Shown: in pieces, positions 17,485 through 25,858 of the stretch | Numbering within the stretch: position 1 is the first letter of the stretch | Layout of the letters: the number at the start of each line of letters is the position of its first letter | Assembly: GCF_900184685.1 (NCBI RefSeq) | Contig: NZ_FXXL01000007.1 | Coordinates: forward strand, 1,860,001 to 1,924,000 | Reading direction: 5' to 3' | From: Butyricimonas sp. Marseille-P3923 | GTDB taxonomy: Bacteria > Bacteroidota > Bacteroidia > Bacteroidales > Marinifilaceae | DNA length: 64,000 nt | Notes under the pieces: model-generated | Seen by the model: the letters and a program-made list of their open reading frames with translations, nothing else | The model's database searches: none | Told to the model about the DNA's origin: nothing | Position numbers and translations under genes: made by a program

Positions 17485-18240
17485 TTAACGTACAACAATT
17501 CCTTTCTCTTTCAAATAACACTTCAACTCCGGTATCCCGACCTGTCCGAAATGGAATACCCCTGCCGCCAGCACGGCATCCGCCTGCCCGCGAACAAACG
17601 CGTCATAAAAATCCTCCATACACCCCGCTCCCCCGGATGCGATAACCGGAACCCGCACCATTTCACCCAGTCGAGCCACGGCATCGCAGGCAAAACCTTG
17701 ATGTGTCCCGTCATGGTCCATCGACGTGAACAAAATCTCACCCGCACCCCTCTCCTCTGCCTCCCGTGCCCACGAGAAAAGCTCCCGTTCCGTCGCCAAA
17801 CGACCGCCATGACTATATACCTGCCAACCATCCGCCCCTTGTTTCGCGTCAATCGCCACCACCACACACTGTCGCCCGAATGCCTCCGATAACCGATTAA
17901 TTAAACCGGGCTCAGTCAACACACTCGAATTTACAGACACCTTATCCGCACCTTTCCGCAACAACACCTCGACATCTTTTTCCGATGATATTCCTCCCCC
18001 CACGGTAAAAGGAATATTCACCGCACGAGCCACTCGTTCCACCCATTCCGCCATCGTCTTCCTCTTGTCACAACTCGCCGTTATATCCAAAAACACCAAT
18101 TCATCCGCCCCCTCTTTCGAATAACGCTCAGCCAGCTCCACGATGTCCCCCGCATCTCGTAAATTCTCGAAATTCACCCCTTTTACCGTCCTCCCGTCTT
18201 TTACATCCAGACAGGGAATTATTCTCTTTGCTAAAAACAT
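17485..18240 (-). CDS. hisF: Imidazole glycerol phosphate synthase, cyclase subunit
   Basis: The 251-residue (beta/alpha)8 barrel starts [24 protein letters not shown]. Catalytic Asp residues lie in 'CLDVKDG' and '[13 protein letters not shown]', and phosphate-binding loops include 'VGGGISS' and 'ASGGAG'. With HisH it converts PRFAR and glutamine-derived ammonia to IGP and AICAR. An 89-base repeat tract, rather than the usual overlap, separates it from hisA upstream. Confidence 0.97.
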   Translation of the reverse strand: MFLAKRIIPCLDVKDGRTVKGVNFENLRDAGDIVELAERYSKEGADELVFLDITASCDKRKTMAEWVERVARAVNIPFTVGGGISSEKDVEVLLRKGADKVSVNSSVLTEPGLINRLSEAFGRQCVVVAIDAKQGADGWQVYSHGGRLATERELFSWAREAEERGAGEILFTSMDHDGTHQGFACDAVARLGEMVRVPVIASGGAGCMEDFYDAFVRGQADAVLAAGVFHFGQVGIPELKCYLKEKGIVVR

Positions 18241-18241
18241 A

Positions 18242-18352
18242 CCAATTTAAGATTTAAGATTTAAGATTTATGATTTATGATTCACGATTTATGATTTTTC
18301 CCACGAACTAATAATCGTAAATCGTAATTCATAAATCATAAATTAATTAGAT
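18242..18352. repeat. Inverted AT-rich repeat between hisF and hisA
   Basis: Repeated AAGATTT and GATTTATGATT units on the left are mirrored by AATCGTAAATC and AATCATAAATTA units on the right, so the spacer can fold into a long imperfect AT hairpin. The hisA stop codon lies inside the right arm. Confidence 0.65.
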
Positions 18353-19045
18353 TTTCCCTTCATACAACGCTTTCCCCACTATGACCTCTGTCACACCCGC
18401 ACCTGCCAACGCCTTCACGTTTTCTTTTGAACTCACTCCCCCGGAAGCAATCACCGTCAATTCCGGGAAACGGGTCACCAACTCCCGGTACAAAGGCAAT
18501 GCCACACCCGCCAACATCCCGTCCCGCTCTATATCCGTGCACATCAAATATTTCAACATGGGACGGTACCATTCTACCAATTCAAATACAGTTGTTTCCG
18601 TTCCGCGTTTCCACCCGTTGATATACACCCGCTCCCCGCGGACATCCGCACCTACAATCACCCGCTCCCGCCCGTATCGTTCCAACCACAGGGTAGTTTT
18701 CCGTCTATCCTGTTGTGCCATACTCCCCAAGCAAACAAATGAAGCCCCGGCATCAAACACCCGGCAAATATCATCCTCCCCTTTTATCCCACCACTAAAA
18801 TCCACCCGTAAACGTGTATGCTTACATATTCTTTCCAGCACATCGACATTCACGACACGAGAAGCCGCCGCCCCGTCCAAATCCACGAGATGCAACCTCT
18901 CCATTCCCGCCGCTTCAAAACGTCGTGCAGCCTCCAACGGGTCATCATGATAAACCTTACTCCTGTCATAATCTCCCTGCATCAAGCGCACACACCTCCC
19001 CCCGATAATATCTATCGCCGGAATAATCGTTATCTCCTTTTCCAT
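18347..19045 (-). CDS. hisA: ProFAR isomerase
   Basis: This is a 232-residue (beta/alpha)8 barrel from MEKEITIIPAIDIIGGRCVRLMQGDY. The catalytic Asp is in 'PAIDI' and the second in 'CTDIERDGML'; phosphate loops are 'DFSGGIKG' and 'ASGGVSS'. It isomerises the aminoaldose ProFAR to PRFAR. An in-frame ATG at 19057 overlaps the hisH stop and could be used by translational coupling; 19045 is preferred because it gives the usual N terminus. Confidence 0.95.
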   Translation of the reverse strand: MEKEITIIPAIDIIGGRCVRLMQGDYDRSKVYHDDPLEAARRFEAAGMERLHLVDLDGAAASRVVNVDVLERICKHTRLRVDFSGGIKGEDDICRVFDAGASFVCLGSMAQQDRRKTTLWLERYGRERVIVGADVRGERVYINGWKRGTETTVFELVEWYRPMLKYLMCTDIERDGMLAGVALPLYRELVTRFPELTVIASGGVSSKENVKALAGAGVTEVIVGKALYEGKI

Positions 19046-19050
19046 ATCAC

Positions 19051-19635
19051 TCACCATTTTAAAAAGTTCTCAAGTATTCGTACCCCCGTTTCAGCAGACT
19101 TCTCCGGATGAAATTGACATCCCCAGAAATTATCCTTCCGGATAGCGGCACTAAATTCCCGCTGATAATCACACGCCGCAATCGTATTTTCACACACGGG
19201 TACATAATAGGAATGCACGAAATAAACCCTCTCGCCCTCGTTCACTCCCGTAAACAACGGACTCCTCAACTCCCGAATCCCGTTCCATCCCATGTGCGGC
19301 ACCTTGCTCTCGCTCCCGAATTTCCGCACCCGTACAGGAAAAATACCCAACCCGTCCGTGTTCCCCTCGTCCGAAGCCTCACACATCAATTGCATCCCCA
19401 AACATATCCCCAGCACCGGTACCCGCAATGATGATATTACCGTATCCAGTCCACCCTCTTTCAATTGCCGCATCGCGGCAGCAGCCTGCCCCACCCCCGG
19501 GAATATAACCTTATCCGCCGCCCGTATCACTTCCGCATCGGCACTACACGCTACCTCATATCCCAACCGCCGCACCGCCGTTTCCACCGAGAATAAATTT
19601 CCCGCACCGTATTCTATGATAACAACCTTTCCCAT
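19051..19635 (-). CDS. hisH: Imidazole glycerol phosphate synthase, glutamine amidotransferase subunit
   Basis: The product has 194 residues and is a class I glutamine amidotransferase. It has 'IEYGAGNLFSV' at the start, the nucleophile in 'VPVLGICLGMQLM', and His/Glu in 'GCQFHPEKSA'. It supplies ammonia to HisF through a channel. The gene abuts hisA, and a repeat tract separates it from hisB upstream. Confidence 0.97.
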   Translation of the reverse strand: MGKVVIIEYGAGNLFSVETAVRRLGYEVACSADAEVIRAADKVIFPGVGQAAAAMRQLKEGGLDTVISSLRVPVLGICLGMQLMCEASDEGNTDGLGIFPVRVRKFGSESKVPHMGWNGIRELRSPLFTGVNEGERVYFVHSYYVPVCENTIAACDYQREFSAAIRKDNFWGCQFHPEKSAETGVRILENFLKW

Positions 19636-19742
19636 TTAAGATTTAAGATTTAAGATTTACGATTTATGATTAAAATATTAGTTCATGAAAAATTGAGAAA
19701 TTCCTCAATCAAAAATCTTCAATCATAAATCATCAATTAATC
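19636..19742. repeat. AT-rich repeat between hisB and hisH
   Basis: The tract starts with AAGATTT triple units and a GATTTATGATT unit, then the mirrored AATCATAAATCATCAATTAATC. It is the same family as 18242-18352. Confidence 0.6.
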
Positions 19743-20853
19743 AGTCTATTAAACTCTTCGTCGATGGCAACTCTCCCCCGTCCTTCTGTTCCACCGCCAC
19801 ACGCAAGCAACGCCCGAAAGCCTTAAAAATAGCCTCTATCGTGTGATGTGTATTCTCTCCCTTCGCCGTCACATGCAGGTTACACTTTGCCGTCTGGCAA
19901 AAGGAAGCGAAAAAGTGTTTGGTCATCTCTGTCGGGAAATCCCCCACGTACTCCCGGGTAAACGTCGCATTCCATTCCAACCACCCCCGTCCCCCGAAAT
20001 CAAGCAACACCTCCGCTTTCGCCTCATCCATGGGTAAAGCAAAACCGTACCGCCCAATCCCCTTCTTACTCCCCAACGCCTCGGCAAAACAACTCCCTAG
20101 CACGATAGCCGTATCCTCTATCGTGTGATGTTCATCGACCTGCAAGTCCCCCTTCACGGCAACAACCAAATCAATTTCCCCGTGGCGTGCAATCTGTTCC
20201 AACATATGGTCGAAAAAAGCCAATCCCGTCCGTACGTCCCCTTCTCCCGAACCATTCAGGTCAAGCGCAACCTTCACGTCCGTTTCTGCGGTCTTTCTTT
20301 CTTTTACTGCCCGGCGGCTGCCTTTTTTCAAAAAACGAACAATCCTTCCCCAAGAACCAGTACACAAAGCCACGGGTAACCCCTCCGGGACCTCCTCGCC
20401 CAAATAAATTCCCCGTATCCCCATGTTTTTCGCCAACTGCATATCCGTCACCCTATCCCCTATCACGTAAGAATACTCTCGCTCCAACCCATCACCCAAA
20501 TACTTCTCCACCATACCAATTCCCGGTTTTCGACAAGGGGAGCCCTCTTCCGGCATACTCTCGTCAATAAGAATCTCGTCAAACACCACGCCTTCACCCG
20601 CCAACGTCCGTAACATAAACTCATGGGGTGGCAAAAAAGCCTCCATCGGGAAACGCTCCGTCCCCAAGCCATCTTGGTTACTTACCATAACCAACCGATA
20701 ATCCGTATCCCTCGCCAACTCCCGCAAAGCCCCGATAACTCCCGGCACGAATTCCAATTTCGACATATTATCCACTTGAAAATCACCGGGCGGTTCCTTG
20801 ATAATCGTTCCATCCCTATCTATAAACAAAATCTTCTTCATACATCTTGTCAT
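19741..20853 (-). CDS. hisB: Bifunctional histidinol-phosphatase / IGP dehydratase
   Basis: The product has 370 residues. The N-terminal HAD phosphatase (about 1-165) has the DxD nucleophile in 'LFIDRDGTII', the Cys cluster near 'EGSPCRKPG' and 'VIGDRVTDMQLAKN'. The C-terminal IGP dehydratase (about 175-370) has the metal-binding motifs 'FFDHMLEQIARHG', 'DEHHTIEDTAIVLG' and 'NTHHTIEAIFKAFGRCL'. It does the dehydratase and phosphatase steps, so no separate hisN is needed. The ATG at 20853 overlaps the hisC stop as ATGA; 20841 (MKKILFID) is an alternative. Confidence 0.96.
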   Translation of the reverse strand: MTRCMKKILFIDRDGTIIKEPPGDFQVDNMSKLEFVPGVIGALRELARDTDYRLVMVSNQDGLGTERFPMEAFLPPHEFMLRTLAGEGVVFDEILIDESMPEEGSPCRKPGIGMVEKYLGDGLEREYSYVIGDRVTDMQLAKNMGIRGIYLGEEVPEGLPVALCTGSWGRIVRFLKKGSRRAVKERKTAETDVKVALDLNGSGEGDVRTGLAFFDHMLEQIARHGEIDLVVAVKGDLQVDEHHTIEDTAIVLGSCFAEALGSKKGIGRYGFALPMDEAKAEVLLDFGGRGWLEWNATFTREYVGDFPTEMTKHFFASFCQTAKCNLHVTAKGENTHHTIEAIFKAFGRCLRVAVEQKDGGELPSTKSLID

Positions 20854-21887
20854 CTAAAATCCTTTAATACCCGAATCAATAAATCATTCTCCTCCCTCGT
20901 CCCAATCGTGACGCGTAAGCCCCCCTCCAACCGGGGCGGAATATGCCGCACCCGGACAACCAGCCCGTGAGCCAACAAATAATCATACACTTCCCGATAA
21001 CGAGGCGTACACGCGAGTAAGAAATTCGCCTCCGAATCATACACCCGCTCAAAACACGCCATACCCCGCAATGCCACAAACACCCGCTCCCTCTCCCGTT
21101 TGATTTCCTCGACTCTCTCCCGGAACAAATCCACGTTCTTCAACGCCTCCAACGCCATTCGTTGCGTCACCGAACCGATATTATAAGGCGGCTTTACCTT
21201 ATTCAGATACTTCACCAATCCCGGTTCCGCCATACATATCCCTACACGCAATCCCGCCAGTCCCCACGCTTTCGACAACGTCTGCAACACCACGACATTC
21301 GGGCACTCTCCCCGTAAACTTGTTGCCGACGGCACATCCGCGAAGTCGATATACGCCTCATCGACCACTACCAACCCGTCAAACCGCAACGCAACTCGCC
21401 GAATCTCATCCAAGGGAATGACATTCCCCACCGGATTATTCGGGGTACAAAAGAAAATAATCTTTGTCCGTTCATCCACCCGCTCAAAGATACGCTCCCA
21501 TTCCGGCATAAAATCATCGTCCAGCACCAAGTTCCGCACCTCCGTGCCATTCACCCGGGCGCTCACCTCGTACATCGAATACCCCGGAGAAAACACGATT
21601 ATATTATCCCGTCCCGGTACACAAACCGTCCGTATCAACATATCAATCAACTCGTCACTCCCGTTCCCCAACACCAACCGTGACACATCCCCCCCCTTCA
21701 ACCGGGCAATCTGCTGTTTCAGTTCCCGCTGATACGGGTCCGGATAACGGTTATATTCCGACGCGAACGGATTCTCATTCGCGTCCAACAACACCGCCCC
21801 CGCTCCCTCGAACTCCCCGCGGGCACAAGAGTACGCCTCCAGTTCCCGTATATTCTCTCTTACCAAATTCTCAAACTCCATTTTCAT
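20850..21887 (-). CDS. hisC: Histidinol-phosphate aminotransferase
   Basis: The 345-residue fold type I PLP enzyme contains 'LDANENPF', 'NRYPDPYQRELK', 'LGNGSDELIDML', 'FCTPNNPVGN' and 'VVVDEAYIDF'. The PLP lysine is in 'TLSKAWGLAGLRVG', and the substrate-binding 'RHIPPRLEGGLRVTIGT' is near the end. It transaminates imidazole acetol phosphate with glutamate. The start is 21887 or 21881. A large palindromic spacer separates it from hisD. Confidence 0.97.
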   Translation of the reverse strand: MKMEFENLVRENIRELEAYSCARGEFEGAGAVLLDANENPFASEYNRYPDPYQRELKQQIARLKGGDVSRLVLGNGSDELIDMLIRTVCVPGRDNIIVFSPGYSMYEVSARVNGTEVRNLVLDDDFMPEWERIFERVDERTKIIFFCTPNNPVGNVIPLDEIRRVALRFDGLVVVDEAYIDFADVPSATSLRGECPNVVVLQTLSKAWGLAGLRVGICMAEPGLVKYLNKVKPPYNIGSVTQRMALEALKNVDLFRERVEEIKRERERVFVALRGMACFERVYDSEANFLLACTPRYREVYDYLLAHGLVVRVRHIPPRLEGGLRVTIGTREENDLLIRVLKDFR

Positions 21888-21892
21888 GTTTG

Positions 21893-22030
21893 TTTATAAA
21901 GTTTATAATGTTCGTAAAGTTTATAAAGTATTCCGGCAGCCTCGCTGCCGAGAACAAAGTCCCCATACAGCCCATAAACCTCATAAATCTTATGAACTTT
22001 ATGAACCTTATGAACTTTATAAACCTTACA
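21893..22030. repeat. Large palindromic repeat between hisD and hisC
   Basis: TTTATAAAGTTTATAATGTTCGTAAAG-like units on the left are mirrored by CTTTATGAACCTTATGAACTTTATAAACC on the right. In the middle is a GC hairpin, CGGCAGC/GCTGCCG, near 21932-21949. The same family occurs at 55,590, 63,740 and, degraded, at 14,570. Confidence 0.7.
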
Positions 22031-23306
22031 AACTTTCAACTCGAACCCTTACCGCATTCCCGTGCGCCGTCAAATTCTCGTTATCAGCCATCATCTCTAT
22101 CGTCTTCCCCAGATAAGCCAATCCCTCCGGGCGAATCTCTTGAAAACTAATCTTCTTCATAAAAGAATCTACCCCGACACCGCTATACGCCCGTGCATAC
22201 CCGTTCGTCGGCAACGTGTGATTCGTCCCCGAAGCATAATCCCCCGCACTCTCCGTCGAATAATTTCCCAAGAAAACAGAACCAGCATTCCGTATCCGCG
22301 GCACCCACGCCATGTAATCCTCCACACACAACATCAAGTGTTCCGGGGCATAAAGATTCGCCATCTCCACGCACTCCTCCCGACTGTTCAACACCACGTA
22401 CTTCGAACATTTCAACGCCATCTCCGCTATCGCCTTACGGGGCAATCTATCCAATTGCTCCCGCAACTCTCTTTCCACCTCTTCCACCAACCTCTCCACG
22501 CAAGTAACAAGCACCACCTGACTATCCGGGCCGTGTTCCGCCTGCGATAACAAATCCGCCGCCACAAAACGGGGACAGGCAGTTTCATCCGCCACAATCA
22601 TTAATTCCGACGGACCAGCCGGCATATCAATCGCCACCCCGTAACGCCCGACCATTTGTTTAGCCGCCGTCACGAAACGATTGCCCGGTCCGAAAATCTT
22701 ATCTACCCGAGGTATCGTCCCCGTCCCCAACGTCAAAGCGGCAATCGCCTGAATCCCCCCAACTTTATATACCCGACTCACGCCACAAAGCCTTGCCGTC
22801 CACAAAATCACCGGATTCACCCGTCCATCCTCTCCCGGCGGCGTACAAATCACAACCTCCCGACACCCGGCAATACGCGCAGGTATAGCCAACATCAACA
22901 CGGTCGAGAACAACGGCGCACTTCCTCCCGGCACATACAACCCCACACGCTCTATCGCTCTCGCCTCCTGCCAACAACGAAAACCGTTCGCATTCACGTA
23001 TTCATTAATACCCGGCAATTGCACCTCGTGAAACCGTTCTATATTCGCCTGCGCCACACCGATAGCCTCTTTCAAATCCACGGCTACCTCCCGGTCAGCA
23101 GCTTCAAACTCTTCGTTCGTTACCTCAAAATCAGCCATCTTCACCCTATCGAAATACCACGTGTACTTCTTCAACGCCTCATCCCCATCACGAGCCACCT
23201 CATCAAACACCGCCCGACACACCTTTTCCAAATCCTCTCCCTTATTTACCGGACGTTCCAAAACCTTCGCCCAATCTTCTCTTTTCGGATATAATATCTT
23301 ATTCAT
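22026..23306 (-). CDS. hisD: Histidinol dehydrogenase
   Basis: The 426-residue zinc enzyme contains 'PGGSAPLFSTVLMLAIPARIAG', 'GGIQAIAALTLGT', 'DKIFGPGNRFVTAAKQ', 'DMPAGPSELMIVADE' and the metal-ligand region 'AEHGPDSQ'. The C-terminal 'YASGTNHTLPTNGYARAYSGV' is also standard. It oxidises histidinol to histidine with two NAD+ and catalyses the final steps. It lies second in the operon, 82 bases after hisG, across another AT-rich spacer. Confidence 0.97.
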   Translation of the reverse strand: MNKILYPKREDWAKVLERPVNKGEDLEKVCRAVFDEVARDGDEALKKYTWYFDRVKMADFEVTNEEFEAADREVAVDLKEAIGVAQANIERFHEVQLPGINEYVNANGFRCWQEARAIERVGLYVPGGSAPLFSTVLMLAIPARIAGCREVVICTPPGEDGRVNPVILWTARLCGVSRVYKVGGIQAIAALTLGTGTIPRVDKIFGPGNRFVTAAKQMVGRYGVAIDMPAGPSELMIVADETACPRFVAADLLSQAEHGPDSQVVLVTCVERLVEEVERELREQLDRLPRKAIAEMALKCSKYVVLNSREECVEMANLYAPEHLMLCVEDYMAWVPRIRNAGSVFLGNYSTESAGDYASGTNHTLPTNGYARAYSGVGVDSFMKKISFQEIRPEGLAYLGKTIEMMADNENLTAHGNAVRVRVESL

Positions 23307-23354
23307 AACCTCATTACATTAATTTTACTACAAAAAAACGTCAGCTTGTGCGGC

Positions 23355-23395
23355 TGGAATCTAAAATCTAAAATCATCAAATCTAAAATCACTCT
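23355..23395. repeat. AT-rich repeat between hisG and hisD
   Basis: Several AATCTAAAATC units belong to the same AAATCTTAAATC family found at three other places. The tract runs into the 3' end of hisG. Confidence 0.55.
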
Positions 23396-24252
23396 ATCAT
23401 TTTTTCAATCGGCACCACCAGTATCCCCTCCGCTCCCGCGGCACGCAAGGCTCCTATCGACTCCCAAAACCGATTCTCGTTCACCACCGAATGAAGCGAG
23501 TACCACCCCTTCATCCTCAACGGCATCACGGTCGGACTTTTCACCCCCGGTAACACCCTGCAAATCTCTTCCAACTTATCCTCCGGAGCGTTCAACAAAA
23601 TATACTTGTTACATTTCGCCGCCAACACCGCTTTAATCCGAAACATCAATTGCTCCAACAACGTCCGTTTCTCCTCGTCCAAATTCGGGTTCGCCACCAA
23701 AACAGCAGTAGACTTGAATAACGTGTAAACCTCCGTCAACCCGTTTTTGAAAAGCGTACTCCCCGAACTCACGATATCACAAATCGCATCCGCCAACCCA
23801 ATCCCCGGCGCAATCTCCACCGACCCTGTAATCACGTGAGTCTCTGCCTGTATGTTATTCTGCTGTAAAAAATCATTCAATGTATTCGGGTACGACGTCG
23901 CAATCTTCTTCCCCTGCAACCACTCCAATCCCGTGAACTCCTCCGACTTCGGAATCGCTATCGACACCCGACACCCGGAAAAGCCCAAATCCAACAACTT
24001 CAATACATTCGCCCGTTTCTCTATTATCGTGTTCTCCCCGATAATCGCCACGTCAACCACCCCATCCTCCACGTAATGAGGGATATCCGAATTTCGTAAA
24101 TAAAGCACCTCCAACGGGAAATTAGAGGCCTGTGCCATCAACTGCTCTTTTCCGTTATTAATGGAAATACCACACTCTTTCAACAATTCGAGGGAATCCT
24201 CGTTCAAACGTCCTGACTTCTGAATCGCGACTTTCAATTTTACCATCTTCAT
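23389..24252 (-). CDS. hisG: ATP phosphoribosyltransferase, long form
   Basis: The 287-residue product is the long form. The catalytic domains include 'VAIQKSGRLNEDSLELL', 'DVAIIGENTI' and the PRPP site 'CDIVSSGSTLFKNGL'. The C-terminal ACT-like regulatory domain (about 215-287) contains 'LPGVKSPTVMPLR', the histidine feedback site in relatives. It commits ATP and PRPP to histidine synthesis. It is the first structural gene after the leader and attenuator; 24246 is an alternative start. Confidence 0.97.
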   Translation of the reverse strand: MKMVKLKVAIQKSGRLNEDSLELLKECGISINNGKEQLMAQASNFPLEVLYLRNSDIPHYVEDGVVDVAIIGENTIIEKRANVLKLLDLGFSGCRVSIAIPKSEEFTGLEWLQGKKIATSYPNTLNDFLQQNNIQAETHVITGSVEIAPGIGLADAICDIVSSGSTLFKNGLTEVYTLFKSTAVLVANPNLDEEKRTLLEQLMFRIKAVLAAKCNKYILLNAPEDKLEEICRVLPGVKSPTVMPLRMKGWYSLHSVVNENRFWESIGALRAAGAEGILVVPIEKMIE

Positions 24253-24300
24253 TTGATTTTATCGTCGCTCTGAATCCGGAAAGGCTATGTATGATATCGA

Positions 24301-24341
24301 AAAAAACAAAACGAGCCCGCCTGATTCAGGCGAGCTCGTTT
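24301..24341 (-). terminator. his attenuator terminator
   Basis: On the minus strand a 16-pair stem (24326-24341 with 24309-24324, one G-U, tiny loop) is followed by TTTTGTTTTTT. It lies between the leader peptide and hisG, so it must be read through for the operon to be expressed. Confidence 0.92.
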
Positions 24342-24413
24342 ATACTTTCTTTATCTCTAATTACAGCACAACAGCATCATCTCACCTGAAAACAGTGATG
24401 GCAATGATGATGC
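24325..24413 (-). promoter_or_regulatory. his attenuator: antiterminator and pre-emptor pairings
   Basis: Segment 24381-24390 (RNA UUCAGGUGAG) can pair over 10 bases with 24325-24334 (CUCGCCUGAA), which is the 5' arm of the terminator. Segment 24374-24381 (GAUGAUGC) can pair with the histidine codons at 24406-24413 (GCAUCAUC). A ribosome stalled on His codons would block the second pairing and free the antiterminator. This is the classical amino-acid attenuation logic, read directly from sequence. Confidence 0.85.
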
Positions 24414-24436
24414 ATATGATGTAACGTACTATTCAT
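24377..24436 (-). CDS. hisL: his operon leader peptide
   Basis: A 19-residue open frame, MNSTLHHMHHHCHHCFQVR, contains seven histidines within ten codons (residues 6-14). It starts about 15 bases after the predicted transcript start and ends in TGA before the attenuator hairpins. Its role is to sense charged tRNA-His by ribosome stalling. It is far too short to be found by length-based gene calling. Confidence 0.92.
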   Translation of the reverse strand: MNSTLHHMHHHCHHCFQVR

Positions 24437-24457
24437 ATTTTTGTCTTTTTCGTGCTG

Positions 24458-24488
24458 CAAATATAAGAACTAAAAATTATTCCGCAAA
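24458..24488 (-). promoter_or_regulatory. his operon promoter
   Basis: On the minus strand, TTTG (24485-24488), a 19-base spacer and TATATTTG (24458-24465) match both Bacteroidota elements. The -33 element lies inside the last codons of the upstream lipoprotein gene. Confidence 0.85.
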
Positions 24489-25514
24489 TTTCTGCATGAA
24501 TTTTTCAACTGACTGAGGCAATACCATTACTGCTGGTGCAGGAACTTCTTCTACATAAGGAACTAGATGCAAACCGATTTCGGTTTCATTGCTATTCTCA
24601 ATAAGATCTACTATCATTGTCACCATTGAAGTCGCAAGTTCTTTGTATTCTCCTAACTGTTCCCCAAAACTTTCCAATAAAGAAGGTAGCATTTTCACGA
24701 CAGGTAGCATCATTTCTTTATTTACATATATATCAACACCATCATCTGTCTTTCTCATCAACAAAGGTAATCCCTCATTTGCAGCAGCAGCCAATTGAAG
24801 CAAAGGATTCACCGATTCTGCACGCCCAACATTAGATTGCTTAGGAGAAGTTGCATCAGCAATAATTCCATTAATATTTAAAGCAATGTACAATTTATTA
24901 TCAACAACATTATATAATGCCATTCCTTCAGGCGAATCTCCATAGATAGGAGTTCCACTAGTTAACAATTCATCTATATTTGTCACATATCGAGCAATAA
25001 TATTACCATCATCCTTTAACGTCAACTGCGGCAACATCACCGGAAGTAACTGTCCTATATTACCAATAAATTCTTTAAAATCGTCTATCGGCATCGGACT
25101 TCCTAAAAAATCAACGGACTCTTGATCCGTATCCAAATTAAAAACTAAAGAAGTAACACTCCATTTAGCCGTCATTGAAGATTTCATCTTCGCTATCAAA
25201 TTCAAACTCAACTTATCTCCGCTAATAGTTCCATCAAGAGTTACTTCCCGATTTGTATTAGTATTATTACCCATAATCTTATCCCCTGCACGAGTGACTG
25301 CAAACACTGTTTCAGCCTCTCCCGGCAATGCTTTTTTCACTGTCAAAACTGCACCATCCAAAACAGCCTCTTTACCCGAAAGAACAAAATCACCAAGAGA
25401 AAGAGATAAATTTTCTCCGTTGTAAGTTACTGCTTTCTTATCATCATCGTCATCACTACAAGCAGTAAATAATGCCATCCCTAAAATCAACAACCATAAA
25501 AACCGATTTTTCAT
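24477..25514 (-). CDS. DUF4925-like lipoprotein A
   Basis: The 345-residue lipoprotein has a signal ending 'GMALFTAC' and the mature start CSDDDDDKK, an acidic run of the kind that directs lipoproteins to the cell surface in this phylum. An N-terminal beta-rich domain of about 100 residues is followed by a helical domain with 'LLPVMLPQLTLKDDGNIIARY'. The second domain pattern ('LYIALNINGIIADA') is shared with the divergent protein B at 25851. I take the family to be DUF4925 by memory of its layout; the function is unknown. Its last codons contain the his promoter. Confidence 0.7.
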   Translation of the reverse strand: MKNRFLWLLILGMALFTACSDDDDDKKAVTYNGENLSLSLGDFVLSGKEAVLDGAVLTVKKALPGEAETVFAVTRAGDKIMGNNTNTNREVTLDGTISGDKLSLNLIAKMKSSMTAKWSVTSLVFNLDTDQESVDFLGSPMPIDDFKEFIGNIGQLLPVMLPQLTLKDDGNIIARYVTNIDELLTSGTPIYGDSPEGMALYNVVDNKLYIALNINGIIADATSPKQSNVGRAESVNPLLQLAAAANEGLPLLMRKTDDGVDIYVNKEMMLPVVKMLPSLLESFGEQLGEYKELATSMVTMIVDLIENSNETEIGLHLVPYVEEVPAPAVMVLPQSVEKFMQKFAE

Positions 25515-25858
25515 ACTTCATTAAATATTAATTAGACATCTTTTTATAACCAAACGTGCTATCAACAAACCTTCGTTTATTACGCCACGTAGCTATTTAC
25601 CCAGCAAAAAACGTGCAATTTTAATCAGAAGTTACAAGTGATTTGCAATTTTAACACTTCAAGATTCACAGATGTTTAATTATCACCTCTTTAAAAATTT
25701 AAAAATTCAACAAATTATAGCCATATAGTGCCATACTTCTTTTTGATTTTACTTGAAAAATATTTATTCATACGCTATTAATAAACGAAGGTTTATTGAT
25801 ATTACACAAATTTGATTATAAAAAGATGTCTAATTAATATTTAATGAAGTATGAAAAA
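25507..25858. repeat. 43-bp perfect inverted repeat flanking a divergent intergenic region
   Basis: Bases 25507-25549 are the exact reverse complement of 25816-25858. Each copy carries the start codon and about 35 leader bases of one lipoprotein gene. A second mirrored block of 16 bp (25567-25582 and 25779-25794, core AAACCTTCGTTT) lies further in. Each side also has a CAnnTTTG box (25807-25814 on the right) as the likely -7 element. The remaining middle, about 195 bp, is not symmetric and has no gene. Confidence 0.9.
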
